A DNA stretch of 64,000 nt from Cytophagales bacterium (GCA_013299045.1 JAAFJX010000022.1:1-64000), one strand, 5' to 3'; counted from the stretch's first letter, positions 18,101 through 25,033 are shown. The notes: generated from the sequence alone by a model not told the origin. Made by a program: numbers and translations.

Positions 18101-18804
18101 AGGTGTTCTGGCGAAAAAATTTTGTACAGAGGTATCAGCAGCGCATCATTTTCGTTTTCATCAGCACGCAACTGGGCGGCATAGTCCTGCAAATTGAAAT
18201 ATACAAATTCAATTTCTTCGGCAATTTTATTGATAAAAGGTTCAGCAATTTGCTTGTAGAAAAAATCGGTTTTGTTATCAGCCAATCGCCCATCTTCAAA
18301 ATCAGTAAACTGCTTCACTAGACTTTTATTTTGAGCAAACAGACGGTCAAAAAGATGGGCATCAAAAACAAACCATTCGTTGATATTAGTGGCCATCAAG
18401 TGCTTTATTTCTAGGTTTTTGTGCGTAATTCTTTCGCGGAGATAATACAACACCAGTTCTTGAAACGCCTTACTATTAAGCCTGTTATTCCTTAGCATTT
18501 CCGCCTTGTTGGTCGGCTTTTTTGCCTCAATAATTACGCCAACCGAGCTGCTCGCCACAGGACTGTTATGAACAACAAGGTCGTTGCGGCCTTTGGTATT
18601 GATAAAATGATTTTGTTTGTAGTAAGTGTCTTTAAGAAAGTCAGAAACTATATTTTTATGAAACTCCTCACTCTCTGTATTGTTTATCCTATCTAGCAAG
18701 GTTAGCAAATTGGTTTTGAAACGGTTCATGTCTATCCTGCCTGGTTTCAGTTTCAGAAAGGCCTTATTGAGCGCGTGTCTTGGTTTTAATTCCTTTAAAA
18801 TCAT
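15139..18804 (-). CDS. Type IIG restriction enzyme / N6-adenine DNA methyltransferase (Eco57I-like)
   Basis: One 1221-residue polypeptide combines cleavage, methylation and recognition. The N-terminal PD-(D/E)XK nuclease is seen as GRNDLVVHN followed by GVIIEAKKP (about 68-95). A long helical region precedes methyltransferase motif I (CDPAVGSGHFLVS, about 546) and motif IV (VVIGNPPYISNRM, about 860), which together mark an N6-adenine enzyme. A coiled segment rich in K and E lies between them. The C-terminus (PIITGENIERYAFKG, QLGARINASVAEG) looks like a TaqI-type target-recognition domain. No separate restriction or specificity gene is nearby, as expected for type IIG. It sits beside a repeat- and IS-rich patch, consistent with acquisition as a defence gene. 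The recognition site cannot be read from sequence. Confidence 0.92.
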   Translation of the reverse strand: MILKELKPRHALNKAFLKLKPGRIDMNRFKTNLLTLLDRINNTESEEFHKNIVSDFLKDTYYKQNHFINTKGRNDLVVHNSPVASSSVGVIIEAKKPTNKAEMLRNNRLNSKAFQELVLYYLRERITHKNLEIKHLMATNINEWFVFDAHLFDRLFAQNKSLVKQFTDFEDGRLADNKTDFFYKQIAEPFINKIAEEIEFVYFNLQDYAAQLRADENENDALLIPLYKIFSPEHLLKLPFANDSNSLDRGFYGELLHILGLNEVQDGAKKLIERKKAQDRHSGSILENTILELDSLDKLSRLKRPSQYGSNTEEQLFTIGLELSITWINRILFLKLLEAQLVSYHKGDKSYFFLNLNKLPDYNALNSLFFQVLAREHENRNKDVKEAYQKVPYLNSSLFEPTEMEQVTLFISNLKDDKTIPIFPHTVLKDQHGKKQTGTLSTLTYLLAFLDAYDFGTEGNEEIQEDNKTLINASVLGLIFEKINGYKDGSFFTPGFITMYMCRETIRKALVQKFNETKKWNCTSIEELCAKIEDRLEANQIVNSLRVCDPAVGSGHFLVSALNEIIAIKNDLGILLDFEGKRPLNCTVQVVNDELFITEKESAEEFYYLAPAPRTEKSIRHTFGENLSVYKANQLPERQVIQQSIFKEKQVIIESCLFGVDINPNSVKICRLRLWIELLKNAYYTVESNFSTLETLPNIDINIKCGNSLVSRFALDSDLKRALKKNQWTVEGYRRAVATYRNAENREQKREMMRLMADIKADCHTEISKNDPKLVRKRKLEGELRVFHTQISAFELSAKQKKEQDKKVEWLAAEIEQLEATIQDQETNQIYDNAFEWRFEFPEVLNENGDFMGFDVVIGNPPYISNRMIAAELKTILETSFRTAVYQYDLYSLFIEKSTTLTKKNGLNSLIIPDSFLARSNFKNIREYLYKVTNLYKILHIDNIFDEANVSSCVYFLENSLSMQTQQIECTKTKNMDTFVTGELTTKHIQYLTDEKTNSFRLLFIDDKELSLLVKLFQNTSLQDHVYIWRGEEIGKKSNLIIDKQNNKNTFPIITGENIERYAFKGEIKHIVQKSVLKEMTHYSKDKLVIRQLGARINASVAEGKVVSTQSVYCLYSTNKDYSNILILAILNSKLIHFIYERVFAEKQQFPRILIENIKSLTLPQLHLAIFAQIEHAVNKILSLKKESPTTDTTALEAQIDHLVYQLYGLTDEEMAIVEKA

Positions 18805-19086
18805 ATAGTTATAGGATTAGCCTCCAGTCTATTGCACTTATCTTGATACAGATGCGGCCTTGTTTCTAAACACAAGACGTTTATTCTGTGCTGCATTTTC
18901 CATACGCACAAATATAGCTACAAAGCACAAATGTTCAAAATGGGTTGTTTATTAAAACCGTTCTTTCCGCAGAGTTGCGGGGGTTTTTGAACGAAAGCAA
19001 GCTCTTAAATTAACCTCTCTTGAGTCGTCAAAAAGCCCTTTTTGAGTTTTTTAAGTTCTAATTGCCCTCTTTTGTCCCTTGTAGAG

Positions 19087-19279
19087 GCCATCTTCTCGCG
19101 TTTTCAAATAACTTTTTGCCAAATTCCTTACATCTAACTTTTTGACTAATGATTGTTTTTCTACAATTTATTGGGCGTTCCCGCTTCGCGGTCGTTCGTC
19201 TTTGGGCTTCGCTTCGCTTCGGTGCTACGCACTAAACCCGCCGACTCTCTAACGCAAATACAGGCCAATAGACGTACTC
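19087..19279 (+). repeat. GC-rich dispersed repeat, copy A
   Basis: The core (19173-19256) runs from GGGCGTTCCCGCTTCGCGG to CTCTCTAACGC and contains a run of short GAAGC/GCTTC palindromes. The upstream flank (TCGCGTTTTCAAATAACTTT, 19097 onward) is shared with copy B at 43884-44090. The near flank (TTTTTCTACAATTTATTGGG) is shared with copy C at 50690-50866. The outer GGGCGTT/AACGC frame is itself an inverted repeat, so a large hairpin can form. Confidence 0.7.
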
Positions 19280-19358
19280 AATAACAAAAAAAAAGATAAA
19301 GCCGCAAACCCGCTTGATGCCTAAAAATTGCTTTTGTCCTATTTTGCCTTAGCCATAG

Positions 19359-19402
19359 GATAGCCGTATGATAGCCGTATGATAGCCGTATGATAGCCGT
19401 AG
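19359..19402. repeat. 11-bp tandem repeat, four units
   Basis: Four head-to-tail copies of GATAGCCGTAT (19359, 19370, 19381, 19392; the last ends in G), followed by a decayed fifth (TTGGCCGTAG). The repeat lies inside the 510-bp inverted-repeat element in non-coding DNA. Confidence 0.85.
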
Positions 19403-19523
19403 TTGGCCGTAGTTTAAAAGTAAAGCCCCTATCTTAGAAAAGTACAATTATTCGCTTCCTAAAACTTACATCTCTTAGAGAGGTTAATTAAGAGCTTGTT
19501 TTTAAGCAAGCGCCTGGTTACAG

Positions 19524-19714
19524 AAATGGCCACCAATGCTGAATAGCAAGGGTTTCCGAAAATACAAACATTAGGCAAAAATCTTATTCTTGAGCTGCGT
19601 AGAAGAGTTAAACTGCTTGCAAAGGCAAACGTCAGTTACTAAAAACATAGCTGGTCTGTTTGCCTTCCTGTTTCCATGAGTTTAGTGCATTTGCCAAGGT
19701 GCTTTGTTCCTCTA
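19524..19714 (-). pseudogene. Fragment of a TPR-SpoIIE phosphatase gene (3' end only)
   Basis: Read leftwards this stretch gives STLANALNSWKQEGKQT, then after a one-base frameshift LVTDVCLCKQF and LKNKIFA-stop. The intact gene at 51225-53177 ends STLADALDSWKQEGKQT, DDILVIGVRLCEQF, KNKIFA-stop. The similarity continues about 45 bases past the stop codon (GGCCACCAATGCTGAAT in both). It is therefore a degenerate duplicate of the 3' end and downstream flank of that gene, with no start and no catalytic core. Confidence 0.85.
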
Positions 19715-19717
19715 GTA

Positions 19718-19832
19718 ACTAATCGCTTCTCAAAACGTACATAAAGCATTTATTATCAGAAATTTAAACAAGAACTTCATCTTCAAATTTTCTGATAATC
19801 AATATTTTGAATACATTTTATGGGAAGACTAG
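19718..19832. repeat. TAGTC-family inverted-repeat element, degenerate copy
   Basis: The left end TAATCGCTTCTCAAAACGTA and the right end GGGAAGACTAG match the ends of the cleaner copy at 25969-26067. The interior shares TTATCAGAAATTTAAACAAG with the copies at 25969 and 50871. It directly abuts the IS30 remnant. Confidence 0.55.
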
Positions 19833-20051
19833 CTCCTAATTCATTCTTGCCGACAGCCTCTGTAATAGAAGTTATTGTGTGCTTTTTTACAATAAGTTGC
19901 GCAATCATTTGCTTTTGCGCGTGTGTTAAATGCGCCATACGTTTTTTTTGAGTAGGTAAAACCCAAAGTTGCAAAGAATATATTGAAATACACAAGCAAA
20001 CGCCTCTTTATTCCCTTATTCAAAATATTGCATTTATCTGTTGAATCTAAG
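19833..20051 (-). mobile_element. IS30-family insertion sequence remnant
   Basis: The element end is at 20029-20051, where the minus strand carries GATTCAACAGATAAATGCA, an IS30-type terminal repeat. The transposase start is at 19938: MAHLTHAQKQMIAQLIVKKH, then ITSITEAVGKN, the N-terminal helix-turn-helix typical of IS30 transposases. The frame then runs into unrelated sequence, so nearly all of the transposase (including the DDE domain) is missing. A second remnant at 28290-28515 has the same 23-bp end and the same peptide start. Confidence 0.75.
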
Positions 20052-20120
20052 TTAGAATACCGCCCAAAATATAAGAGGACTATATTTTTCACGAAGGAAA
20101 TGAATAGGAAAAAAAAGTCA

Positions 20121-20732
20121 TTAGGATTCCCCTTGCTGTATATGATTAAAAACCCTGATGATTTGTGGAAGAAGCATCTCGCTATGGTCGTTCCGAATGA
20201 GATGTGTTGCGTGCTGTATTTTAGCGCTGTCGGACAGTTGTTTTTTGAATATCAGCTCTACGTCAGCCTGCGTTCTGTGCGGGTCTCGCTCTAGTACCCG
20301 CCTAAGGCGAACGCTCTCGTCGGCTAGCACTACAATAAGAGCATCTAAGCCTTTTGTGGCGTTTGCTTCTATCATTAGAGCAGCCTCACGCAACAAAAAA
20401 GGGACATTTGTGGGCTGTGAAGATGCCCAAACCTCAAAATCTTTGGCTACCGCAGGGTGTACTATAGCCTCAATACTTTGGGCTGTTTCTGGCTCATTAA
20501 GAATTTTTTTAGCAAAGAATGCTCGATTCCAATGCCCTTCTGAGTTGTAGGCCTCCGTACCTAACAGGTTTCTTAGAGCACTTATAAGTGCGGCATCGGT
20601 GGCCATAAGATGCTTGGCGCGTGCATCAGAGTCGTAGATAGGAATACCCAATAAGCGAAAAACAGCGCAAACAGTACTCTTTCCGCTACCTATACCGCCC
20701 GTTATGCCGACCCGCTTTTTTCTTTTTGTCAT
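20121..20732 (-). CDS. coaE: Dephospho-CoA kinase
   Basis: 203 residues. The P-loop GITGGIGSGKST is at about 8-20, followed by the CoA-binding DSDARAKHLM and the lid region (ERDPHRTQADVELIFKKQ). It phosphorylates dephospho-CoA at the ribose 3'-hydroxyl, the last step of coenzyme A synthesis. The start ATG at 20732 lies 47 nt inside the end of the upstream ybbR-like gene. No later start leaves the P-loop with a normal lead-in, so the overlap is real and implies translational coupling. Confidence 0.96.
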   Translation of the reverse strand: MTKRKKRVGITGGIGSGKSTVCAVFRLLGIPIYDSDARAKHLMATDAALISALRNLLGTEAYNSEGHWNRAFFAKKILNEPETAQSIEAIVHPAVAKDFEVWASSQPTNVPFLLREAALMIEANATKGLDALIVVLADESVRLRRVLERDPHRTQADVELIFKKQLSDSAKIQHATHLIRNDHSEMLLPQIIRVFNHIQQGES

Positions 20733-21681
20733 AGTCTATTCGTAGGGAATCCGTTAATAAATGAGGATAATAGCAGCCAACAAAGATATTTTGAACATTC
20801 TCAATTGAAGTTGTTAGGTTTGTTGCGCCTTCTTTTACTGCACCCAAATCCAGTCTATAATAGAGTTTCGCGAGCGAGTCTGTAGAAGCTAAGCCTTTTT
20901 TAACAAAACATTGCAGCTTTATGCTTTCTAAGGCCAGCCTTACATTTTGAGGGAGTTGCCCTTCAGCGCGTATAGGCAAATCGACGATGCGCGTTTCGCA
21001 AGCAGCTACTTCAAAAGAAACACTGACACTTTGGGCGTTTCGTCGTTCCAAAGGGCTTTTGGTGGCCATAGGTAAAGATAGGTCTGCCTGAAAGCTCGCT
21101 TGCAAATTATCATTGGGCTGCGTTGGTGCTACAGTCAGCATACTGGGTGCATTTTTCCATGCAGACTGTGGGGCAGTTACGCGCACAAAACTCGGATTAA
21201 TCAAAACACGTGAAACTTTTAGATAACCGTTGTCTGGTTGCACTGAAGAAGAGTCAAAAGAGATGGGTAAAAGCCTTGTTTCTAGTTTGTCGTAGCGAAA
21301 ACGGATTGAATCTTCGCGTATGCCCAAAAACTTCAGGCGTTTTGTTTTGAGTAAATCTGATAGCAATAAGTGGTAGGACAGTGTAGATAGGGGACGGCTT
21401 TCCAATGGATTTTGTATGCGTATGGTAAGCGGTTGTAAACTGAATGAAAAACTACTGCGCAACAATTGCCAGCCAGAACCACTCACCAGAACACTCAAAA
21501 ATTCGGGTGGTGGCTGAAGGGCTACAATGCTGTCGTTTTGCTTGATTTCTACACTCACGGGGTAGTTGATAAGCGTACTATAATTGCTTTCATTCAAGGC
21601 ATTGAGCACCCAAACCACCAGTGAAGTTAGCAAGCAGACCACAATGGCCTTCCAGTCCCATGTTTTAATAATTTGCCACAT
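20686..21681 (-). CDS. YbbR-domain membrane-anchored protein
   Basis: 331 residues with one N-terminal membrane segment (about 13-30, IVVCLLTSLVVWVLNAL), followed by YbbR-like beta modules outside the membrane (EFLSVLVSGSGWQLLRS, PSFVRVTAPQSAWKN). The basic C-terminus (DYDKKKKAGRHNGRYR) is encoded over the start of coaE. YbbR proteins regulate diadenylate cyclase in Firmicutes, but no cyclase gene is adjacent here. The pairing with coaE is a usual Bacteroidota arrangement. The exact role is unknown. Confidence 0.85.
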   Translation of the reverse strand: MWQIIKTWDWKAIVVCLLTSLVVWVLNALNESNYSTLINYPVSVEIKQNDSIVALQPPPEFLSVLVSGSGWQLLRSSFSFSLQPLTIRIQNPLESRPLSTLSYHLLLSDLLKTKRLKFLGIREDSIRFRYDKLETRLLPISFDSSSVQPDNGYLKVSRVLINPSFVRVTAPQSAWKNAPSMLTVAPTQPNDNLQASFQADLSLPMATKSPLERRNAQSVSVSFEVAACETRIVDLPIRAEGQLPQNVRLALESIKLQCFVKKGLASTDSLAKLYYRLDLGAVKEGATNLTTSIENVQNIFVGCYYPHLLTDSLRIDYDKKKKAGRHNGRYR

Positions 21682-21956
21682 TTTGCTCTTTAACTAATTG
21701 ATTGGCTAGGCTTTTAGGCTTTTCAAAGATGCAATATAGAGTTTGCTCTGCAATTAGACAAGTCGCTAATAAAATTCTACTAGTTTTGCCCTGTAACTTT
21801 TGCAAGTTGTCTGTTATGTTTGATTGTTACGGCATCTAGCCCTTCCCAAAGTGGCGTTAAAACAGATATTTTGTATGGTTCTCTAAACTTTTAATAAGCC
21901 GGTTATAAGCCTGGTATGCTTTGCATTGCAGACGTTATTGGGTTTGAATAGACAAA

Positions 21957-21989
21957 AAAAAATCCGACAAAAGATTTGACGGATTTTTT
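21957..21989 (-). terminator. Intrinsic terminator of tsf
   Basis: A 10-bp stem (AAAAAATCCG at 21957-21966, CGGATTTTTT at 21980-21989) with a 13-nt loop lies about 50 nt past the tsf stop codon. The rest of the 358-base gap up to the ybbR-like gene shows nothing else I can name. Confidence 0.8.
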
Positions 21990-22039
21990 AATGCAAAAAC
22001 TATGAAAACGATTAAAATAAACAATAAAAACTCTGACCC

Positions 22040-22885
22040 TTACTCTGCTACAAGCGATACACGCTTAAATACAGAAACAGTCATGCCTTTGTTGAGGCTA
22101 TCCAAGTATTGGCGCACAGTAAGTTTAGGGTCTTTTACAAATTGCTGATTAAGGAGTGTACTGTCTTTGTAGAATTTTTCTACAAAACCTTGTGCAATTT
22201 TTTCAATGATATTTTCTGGTTTGCCTTCCTCGCGGGCTTTGGCCTTACCAATTTCTAACTCACGAGCCAAAATGGTAGCGTCCACGTCGCCCTTATCCAC
22301 CGCAACCGGATTCATAGCAGCAGCCTGCATACCAACATCTTTACCTGCAGCGTTGTAGTCTGCACCACCCACATTAGAAAGAGACACCAAAACGCCCACT
22401 TTAAGGTTAGAGTGTACATAATAGGCCAACTTTTCGCCATGAACGAGGGAATAGTTAGACACTTCTATTTTCTCACCAATTTTGCCGATGAGGTCTGTAA
22501 TGTGGTCGCTAAAAGGACGACCATCGTGCATAATAGCTAAGAGCGCCTCAGCAGAAGCAGCATCTTTGGCAGTAGCAGCCTCTAAAAGCGCTTTGCCAAT
22601 AGCTACAAACTCTTCGTTACGCGCTACGAAGTCTGTTTCGCAACCCAAAGAGAATATAACACCTTTGGTGTCATTTTCGTAAGTTTTTACAAACACAACG
22701 CCTTCAGTGGTTTCACGGTCTGCGCGTTTGGACGATACTTTTTGGCCTCTTTTGCGCAAAATATCAACGGCAGCCTCAAAGTCGCCATTAGCCTCAGAAA
22801 GGGCTTTTTTGCAATCCATCATACCCGCGCCAGTTACTTGGCGGAGTTTATTTACATCTTGAGCAGAAATAACAACAGCAGACAT
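22040..22885 (-). CDS. tsf: Elongation factor Ts
   Basis: 281 residues with the conserved N-terminal UBA-like domain (VNKLRQVTGAGMMDCKKALS) and the core signature FSLGCETDFVARNEEF. Two subdomains of the dimerisation type follow. It is the GDP/GTP exchange factor for EF-Tu. It is the last gene of the rplM-rpsI-rpsB cluster but is separated from rpsB by a small extra gene and a terminator-like hairpin, so its expression may be set differently from that of the ribosomal proteins. Confidence 0.97.
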   Translation of the reverse strand: MSAVVISAQDVNKLRQVTGAGMMDCKKALSEANGDFEAAVDILRKRGQKVSSKRADRETTEGVVFVKTYENDTKGVIFSLGCETDFVARNEEFVAIGKALLEAATAKDAASAEALLAIMHDGRPFSDHITDLIGKIGEKIEVSNYSLVHGEKLAYYVHSNLKVGVLVSLSNVGGADYNAAGKDVGMQAAAMNPVAVDKGDVDATILARELEIGKAKAREEGKPENIIEKIAQGFVEKFYKDSTLLNQQFVKDPKLTVRQYLDSLNKGMTVSVFKRVSLVAE

Positions 22886-22949
22886 ATTTTTTTGAATAGC
22901 TTTAGTTTAAAACGAACTAAACTGAATAAAAAACGCATTAAAAGATTAG

Positions 22950-22981
22950 AAAAAGAGGGCGAGGTCAATCGCCCCCTTTTT
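22950..22981 (-). terminator. Hairpin between the small gene and tsf: terminator or attenuator
   Basis: A GC-rich stem (22950-22962 with 22969-22981; one A:C mismatch, 6-nt loop) is followed on the minus strand by a U-run. It lies about 40 nt past the stop of the small gene and about 65 nt before the tsf start. It looks like an intrinsic terminator in the middle of the cluster, perhaps leaky. Confidence 0.7.
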
Positions 22982-23018
22982 GGGTTAGGTTTATTAGAAA
23001 ACCCACTGACTAAGACAC

Positions 23019-23243
23019 TTAGCCTTTTATAAAGTCTAGGTCTTCTTGCGAAATAGCCAAACCTCTGTTAGCACTTTTCATAATGCTTTTCAAACGGTTC
23101 ATTGTTTCGCGGGCGGTTTTAAGCGCCTCTTCTTTGCCAGCTCTGTCGCTCTTTTTGAGCTTGAAGAAATCCGCTTGTTGGCCTTTAAGCGCCAAGAGGC
23201 GTTTTTCTAAGTTGGCTTTTTCTTCTTTGCTAATTTTAGACAT
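23019..23243 (-). CDS. Small charged helical protein encoded between rpsB and tsf
   Basis: 74 residues starting MSKISKEEKANLEKRLLAL, with about 40% charged residues and no hydrophobic segment. It is almost surely all-helical, with heptad-like spacing. It lies 61 nt downstream of rpsB and about 130 nt upstream of tsf, in the same orientation. In most bacteria rpsB and tsf are direct neighbours, so this is an inserted small gene. I do not recognise a family. The position suggests a link to translation, which is inference only. Confidence 0.7.
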   Translation of the reverse strand: MSKISKEEKANLEKRLLALKGQQADFFKLKKSDRAGKEEALKTARETMNRLKSIMKSANRGLAISQEDLDFIKG

Positions 23244-23304
23244 GATTGCGTAAGGAAAATGAGTAAGAAATTTAGACGAGTAACTCTAAAATACAATTTT
23301 AAAA

Positions 23305-24069
23305 CTAGTCTTCGTCTTCGTCTTCATCAACCGCACGCTTAGCCGCTTCGTCTTCTGAACGCTTGGCATCATCGCGGTCTTTTTTGCGCTCTGAAGCACC
23401 AACTTCAATGCACTTAGAAATGAAAGACGTAATGATTTCAATAGACTTGAAAGCGTCATCGTTGGCCGGGATTGGGAAGTCCACAATCGTAGGGTCAGAG
23501 TTCGTATCTACAATACCAAAAACAGGTATATTCAAACGACGTGCTTCTTGAATAGCGATGTGCTCGCGCTTAACGTCCACAACAAAAAGAGCTGATGGGA
23601 GGCGTGCTTGGTCGGCAATGCCGCCTAACACCTTTTCCAACTTCTCTTTTTCGCGTGCTACCATTGAGCGCTCACGCTTAGCCAAGTTACTGAAAGTTTC
23701 GCTGCGCATCATTCTGTCAATAGAAGACAGTTTTTTGATAGAGCGGCGAATAGTCGCAAAGTTTGTGAGCATACCACCGAGCCAACGCTCTGTAACATAA
23801 GGCATTTTGAGCTTTTGAGCTTCTTGTGCCACAATGTCCTTGGCTTGCTTTTTAGTAGCCACAAACAATACTTTTTTGCCTTTACGGCTGATGTCCTGAA
23901 GGGCCGCTGCTGCGCTTTGAAGGCAAGCGAGGGTCTTGTTCAAGTCAATAATGTGGATGCCATTGCGCTCCATGAAAATGTACGGTGCCATTTTCGGGTT
24001 CCATTTGCGCTTGAGGTGGCCAAAATGCACACCAGCATCTAAGAGTTCTTTATATCCGATTTCAACCAT
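23305..24069 (-). CDS. rpsB: 30S ribosomal protein S2
   Basis: The start is the ATG at 24069 (MVEIGYKELLDAGVHFGHLK). The longer open frame reaches back into rpsI territory and is not used. The 254-residue protein shows all S2 blocks (RKWNPKMAPYIFMERNGIHI, LPSALFVVDVKREHIAIQEA, PVFGIVDTNSDP). The C-terminus is an unusually acidic and charged tail (KRAVDEDEDED). S2 binds late to the 30S head and body junction. It is the third gene of the rplM-rpsI-rpsB cluster. Confidence 0.97.
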   Translation of the reverse strand: MVEIGYKELLDAGVHFGHLKRKWNPKMAPYIFMERNGIHIIDLNKTLACLQSAAAALQDISRKGKKVLFVATKKQAKDIVAQEAQKLKMPYVTERWLGGMLTNFATIRRSIKKLSSIDRMMRSETFSNLAKRERSMVAREKEKLEKVLGGIADQARLPSALFVVDVKREHIAIQEARRLNIPVFGIVDTNSDPTIVDFPIPANDDAFKSIEIITSFISKCIEVGASERKKDRDDAKRSEDEAAKRAVDEDEDED

Positions 24070-24115
24070 AAAATTGGAGACCTTAAAGGGATTTGTGATG
24101 AGTGTGAATTGAGGA

Positions 24116-24502
24116 TTAGCGTTTACTAAACTGGAATCTTCTACGCGCCTTACGACGACCATACTTTTTACGTTCTACCATACGTGGGTCACGTGTGAGT
24201 AAGCCTTCGGCTTTGAGCGCACTGCGAAGTTCTGGGTCAGCAGTAATAAGCGCACGAGCAATACCGAGTCTGAGCGCTTCGGCTTGCCCTTTAACACCAC
24301 CACCATCTACATTTACGGTCAGGTCAAAAGCGGCCTCTTTTTTGGCGAGGGCGAAAGGCTGCATAACAATGAGCCTCAGAACATCAGTGCAAAAGTAGTT
24401 TTCAAACGTCCTTTTGTTCACTGTGATTTTGCCGCTACCCGGCTGCATATACACGCGAGCCACAGCGGTCTTTCTTCTACCGATGGTTTGAATTCTTTCC
24501 AT
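24116..24502 (-). CDS. rpsI: 30S ribosomal protein S9
   Basis: 128 residues with the S9 signature ([19 protein letters not shown]) and the conserved basic C-terminus ([19 protein letters not shown]) that reaches the P-site tRNA. The start codon overlaps the rplM stop by one base (TAATG arrangement), showing translational coupling. The adjacent rplM-rpsI order is near-universal in bacteria. Confidence 0.98.
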   Translation of the reverse strand: MERIQTIGRRKTAVARVYMQPGSGKITVNKRTFENYFCTDVLRLIVMQPFALAKKEAAFDLTVNVDGGGVKGQAEALRLGIARALITADPELRSALKAEGLLTRDPRMVERKKYGRRKARRRFQFSKR

Positions 24503-24951
24503 TATGCGAATTTAATTTCCTTGGGTTGTTGTGCTTCGTGTTCGTGCTTATCACCAGCAAAAACATGAAGGTTGGTGTACATCTGACGGCCAATTCTGTT
24601 CTTTGGCAACATACGACGTATTGCGAGTTCTACGAGTTTTTCAGGGCGTTTGCCTGCAAGTACTTCTTTAGGCGACTCTATGCGCTGCCCGCCTGGGTAG
24701 CCAGTGTGCCTAATAATTTTTTTGTCAGTCATCTTTTTGCCTGTTAGGCGAACCTTACTGGCGTTAATAATGACCACCTTGTCGCCACAATCCATGCTAG
24801 GCGTATAGTAAGTTTTGTGTTTGCCCATAAGCAAACGCGCCACTTGGCTAGCCATACGACCTAATACCATGGACTCAGCATCCACCAATAACCACGCCTT
24901 CTTGATAGAAGCTTTAGTGGCAACTTGGGTTTTGTAGCTCAGACTGTCCAT
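24502..24951 (-). CDS. rplM: 50S ribosomal protein L13
   Basis: 149 residues. Conserved blocks are [36 protein letters not shown] and [20 protein letters not shown]. It is an early 50S assembly protein and the first gene of the cluster rplM-rpsI-rpsB-(small gene)-tsf. A strong Bacteroidota-type promoter and a leader hairpin lie directly upstream. Confidence 0.98.
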   Translation of the reverse strand: MDSLSYKTQVATKASIKKAWLLVDAESMVLGRMASQVARLLMGKHKTYYTPSMDCGDKVVIINASKVRLTGKKMTDKKIIRHTGYPGGQRIESPKEVLAGKRPEKLVELAIRRMLPKNRIGRQMYTNLHVFAGDKHEHEAQQPKEIKFA

Positions 24952-24975
24952 TTTGTTGATTAAGTTAATGAAAAT

Positions 24976-24997
24976 CGTTTGAGTCCTCTCTCAAACG
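24976..24997 (-). promoter_or_regulatory. Leader hairpin of the rplM transcript
   Basis: A perfect 8-bp stem (CGTTTGAG at 24976-24983, CTCAAACG at 24990-24997) with a 6-nt loop sits at or very near the predicted 5' end of the rplM mRNA, 25 nt before the start codon. It could be a binding site for ribosomal-protein autoregulation or a 5' stabiliser. Function is inferred. Confidence 0.5.
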
Positions 24998-25002
24998 AAG
25001 CG

Positions 25003-25033
25003 CAAAAGTACAACAACAAAAATGATTATCAAA
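25003..25033 (-). promoter_or_regulatory. Promoter of the rplM-rpsI-rpsB cluster
   Basis: On the minus strand TTTG (25033-25030), a spacer of exactly 19 nt and TACTTTTG (25010-25003) match the Bacteroidota minus-33/minus-7 consensus. This is the best promoter match in the window. Transcription should start near 24997. Confidence 0.75.

Larger units (their letters stand above)
18994..19503. repeat. About 510-bp element bounded by imperfect inverted repeats
   Basis: The left end (18995-19024) contains AAGCTCTTAA-type sequence followed by TTAACCTCTCTTGAG. The right end (19474-19503) is its reverse complement with a few differences (CTTAGAGAGGTTAATTAAGA, then GCTTG). About 26 of 30 positions pair. 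Between the ends lie the GC-rich dispersed repeat (19087-19279) and the 11-bp tandem repeat; there is no transposase frame. It resembles a non-autonomous element, or a nest of elements inside one. Confidence 0.5.

Noticed and set aside
18967-18987. CCGCA-GAGT-TGCGG followed by GGGTTTTT considered as a terminator
   Set aside because: Only a 5-bp stem, and no plus-strand gene ends there.
19173-19256. GGGCGTT...TAACGC frame considered as an integron attC site
   Set aside because: In attC sites TAAC lies at the left and GTTA at the right; here the order is reversed, and no integrase or cassette array is present.
19359-19402. 11-bp tandem repeat considered as a CRISPR or iteron origin
   Set aside because: No spacers, only four short units, and no replication gene nearby.
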